Shown here: in pieces, positions 63,527-64,000 of the stretch
Numbering within the stretch: the stretch's first letter is position 1
Layout of the letters: each line of letters starts with the position of its first letter
Assembly: GCF_016774335.1 (NCBI RefSeq)
Contig: NZ_JAETWA010000045.1
Location: 248,001-312,000 of the forward strand
Reading direction: 5' to 3'
Source of the DNA: Luteimonas saliphila
GTDB lineage: Bacteria; Pseudomonadota; Gammaproteobacteria; Xanthomonadales; Xanthomonadaceae
Length of the DNA: 64,000 bases
Notes under the pieces: generated by a model
What the model saw: the letters and a program-made list of their open reading frames with translations, nothing else
The model's database searches: none
Told to the model about the DNA's origin: nothing
Program-made: the position numbers and the translations under genes

Positions 63527-64000
63527 ATGAAACCGGTACTGCTCGACGGCAGGTCGCTCACCCGCGACCAGCTGGTGATGGTCGCGCACGGCGCCAAGGT
63601 GGCGCTGGACGAATCGGCGCTGCGCGACGTGGCGCGCGCCGCCGATTTCCTCGCCGCGCAGGTGGCGCGCGAGGAGCCGATCTACGGCGTCTCCACCGGC
63701 TTCGGCAGCAACGCGGACAAGCTGCTGGGCGCGCATCCGTTGCGCGACGAGTTGCCCGGCGCCAGGAAGTCCGGCCGCTCGCTGCACGAGGAGCTGCAGT
63801 ACAACCTGATCGTGACCCACGCGGTGTGCGTCGGCGAGCCGCTGTCGGCCGACCTAGTGCGCGCCATGCTGTGCATCCGCATCAACACGCTGCTGCGCGG
63901 CCATTCCGGTATCCGGGTGTCGACCCTGCAGGCGCTGACCGCGCTGCTCAACGCGGGCATCGTGCCCGTGGTGCCGGCGCTGGGATCGGTTGGCGCGTCC
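63527..64000 (+). CDS. hutH: histidine ammonia-lyase, 3' end outside window
   Basis: 158 codons are visible from ATG 63527. It deaminates histidine to urocanate. EEPIYGVSTGFGSNADKLLG and LQYNLIVTHAVCVGEPLSAD are HutH segments, and the window ends within GSVGAS, the first part of the GSVGASGDLAPL motif whose Ala-Ser-Gly forms the MIO cofactor. The family start MKPVLLDGRSLTRDQL fits. Probably first gene of a hut group beyond the window. Confidence 0.95.
   Translation, partial: MKPVLLDGRSLTRDQLVMVAHGAKVALDESALRDVARAADFLAAQVAREEPIYGVSTGFGSNADKLLGAHPLRDELPGARKSGRSLHEELQYNLIVTHAVCVGEPLSADLVRAMLCIRINTLLRGHSGIRVSTLQALTALLNAGIVPVVPALGSVGAS

Overview
The window is high-GC, gene-dense gammaproteobacterial chromosome that looks like a denitrifying member of the Lysobacteraceae (Xanthomonadaceae; Lysobacter/Luteimonas-like). 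The strongest marker is the arginine locus at 48.7-59.5 kb. It uses the acetylated-intermediate pathway typical of this family: N-acetylornithine carbamoyltransferase, an ArgE-like acetylcitrulline deacetylase, a bifunctional N-acetylglutamate synthase/kinase, then argC, argH, proB and proA. FimX-like, PhaR, epmB/efp and folE2 genes and many dispersed palindromic repeats agree. No phage, insertion sequence or CRISPR array is visible.

Layout. 0-9 kb is a low-oxygen/denitrification cluster: cbb3 oxidase ccoN/ccoO (minus strand), anaerobic hemN, an Anr/Fnr regulator, quinol NO reductase norB, a small conserved gene, nnrS and sirB2. FNR-type boxes sit before ccoN, hemN, norB, nnrS and, at 18.5 kb, before the copper nitrite reductase nirK. 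A second Cys-containing Fnr-type regulator is at 61 kb. 9.1-15.8 kb is a metal-resistance island: chrA, arsC and arsH facing arsR, acr3, a thioredoxin-type arsC, an ArsJ-associated GAPDH and arsJ. 18.5-44 kb is mainly housekeeping: patatin-like lipoprotein, tRNA-Ala, rnd, a formylglycine-generating-enzyme-domain lipoprotein, M48 peptidase, phbB/phaR/phbB, gluQ, htpX, FimX-like protein, epmB/efp, mtaD-like/ubiG/gph, folE2, a diguanylate cyclase, a YiiX-like hydrolase, M23 peptidase, pyrC, yidD and dksA. 44-48.7 kb has a frameshifted MFS gene, sufE, a 470-bp inverted repeat and cysS. 48.7-59.5 kb is the arg-pro operon. The end holds tRNA-Pro, the second Fnr-type gene, hisS and the start of hutH.

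Three observations stand out. (1) Intergenic structured repeats at 16.7-17.2, 46.1-46.6 and 59.7-60.0 kb carry hairpins whose loops read GGA. In three of them the imperfect pairs of the long enclosing stem are G-U wobbles on exactly the strand that carries the GGA loops, and one hairpin shows a compensatory change. They look like RNA elements, possibly decoys for an RsmA/CsrA-type protein. (2) The arg operon is preceded by a short reading frame with clustered Arg codons, then mutually exclusive antiterminator and terminator hairpins: a candidate arginine attenuator. (3) hemN and nnrS each have an FNR box centred exactly 42.5 bases before the start ATG, so activated transcripts should begin at or next to the ATG and be leaderless; arsR has a similar arrangement.

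All functions are read from sequence motifs and gene context; no database search was run.
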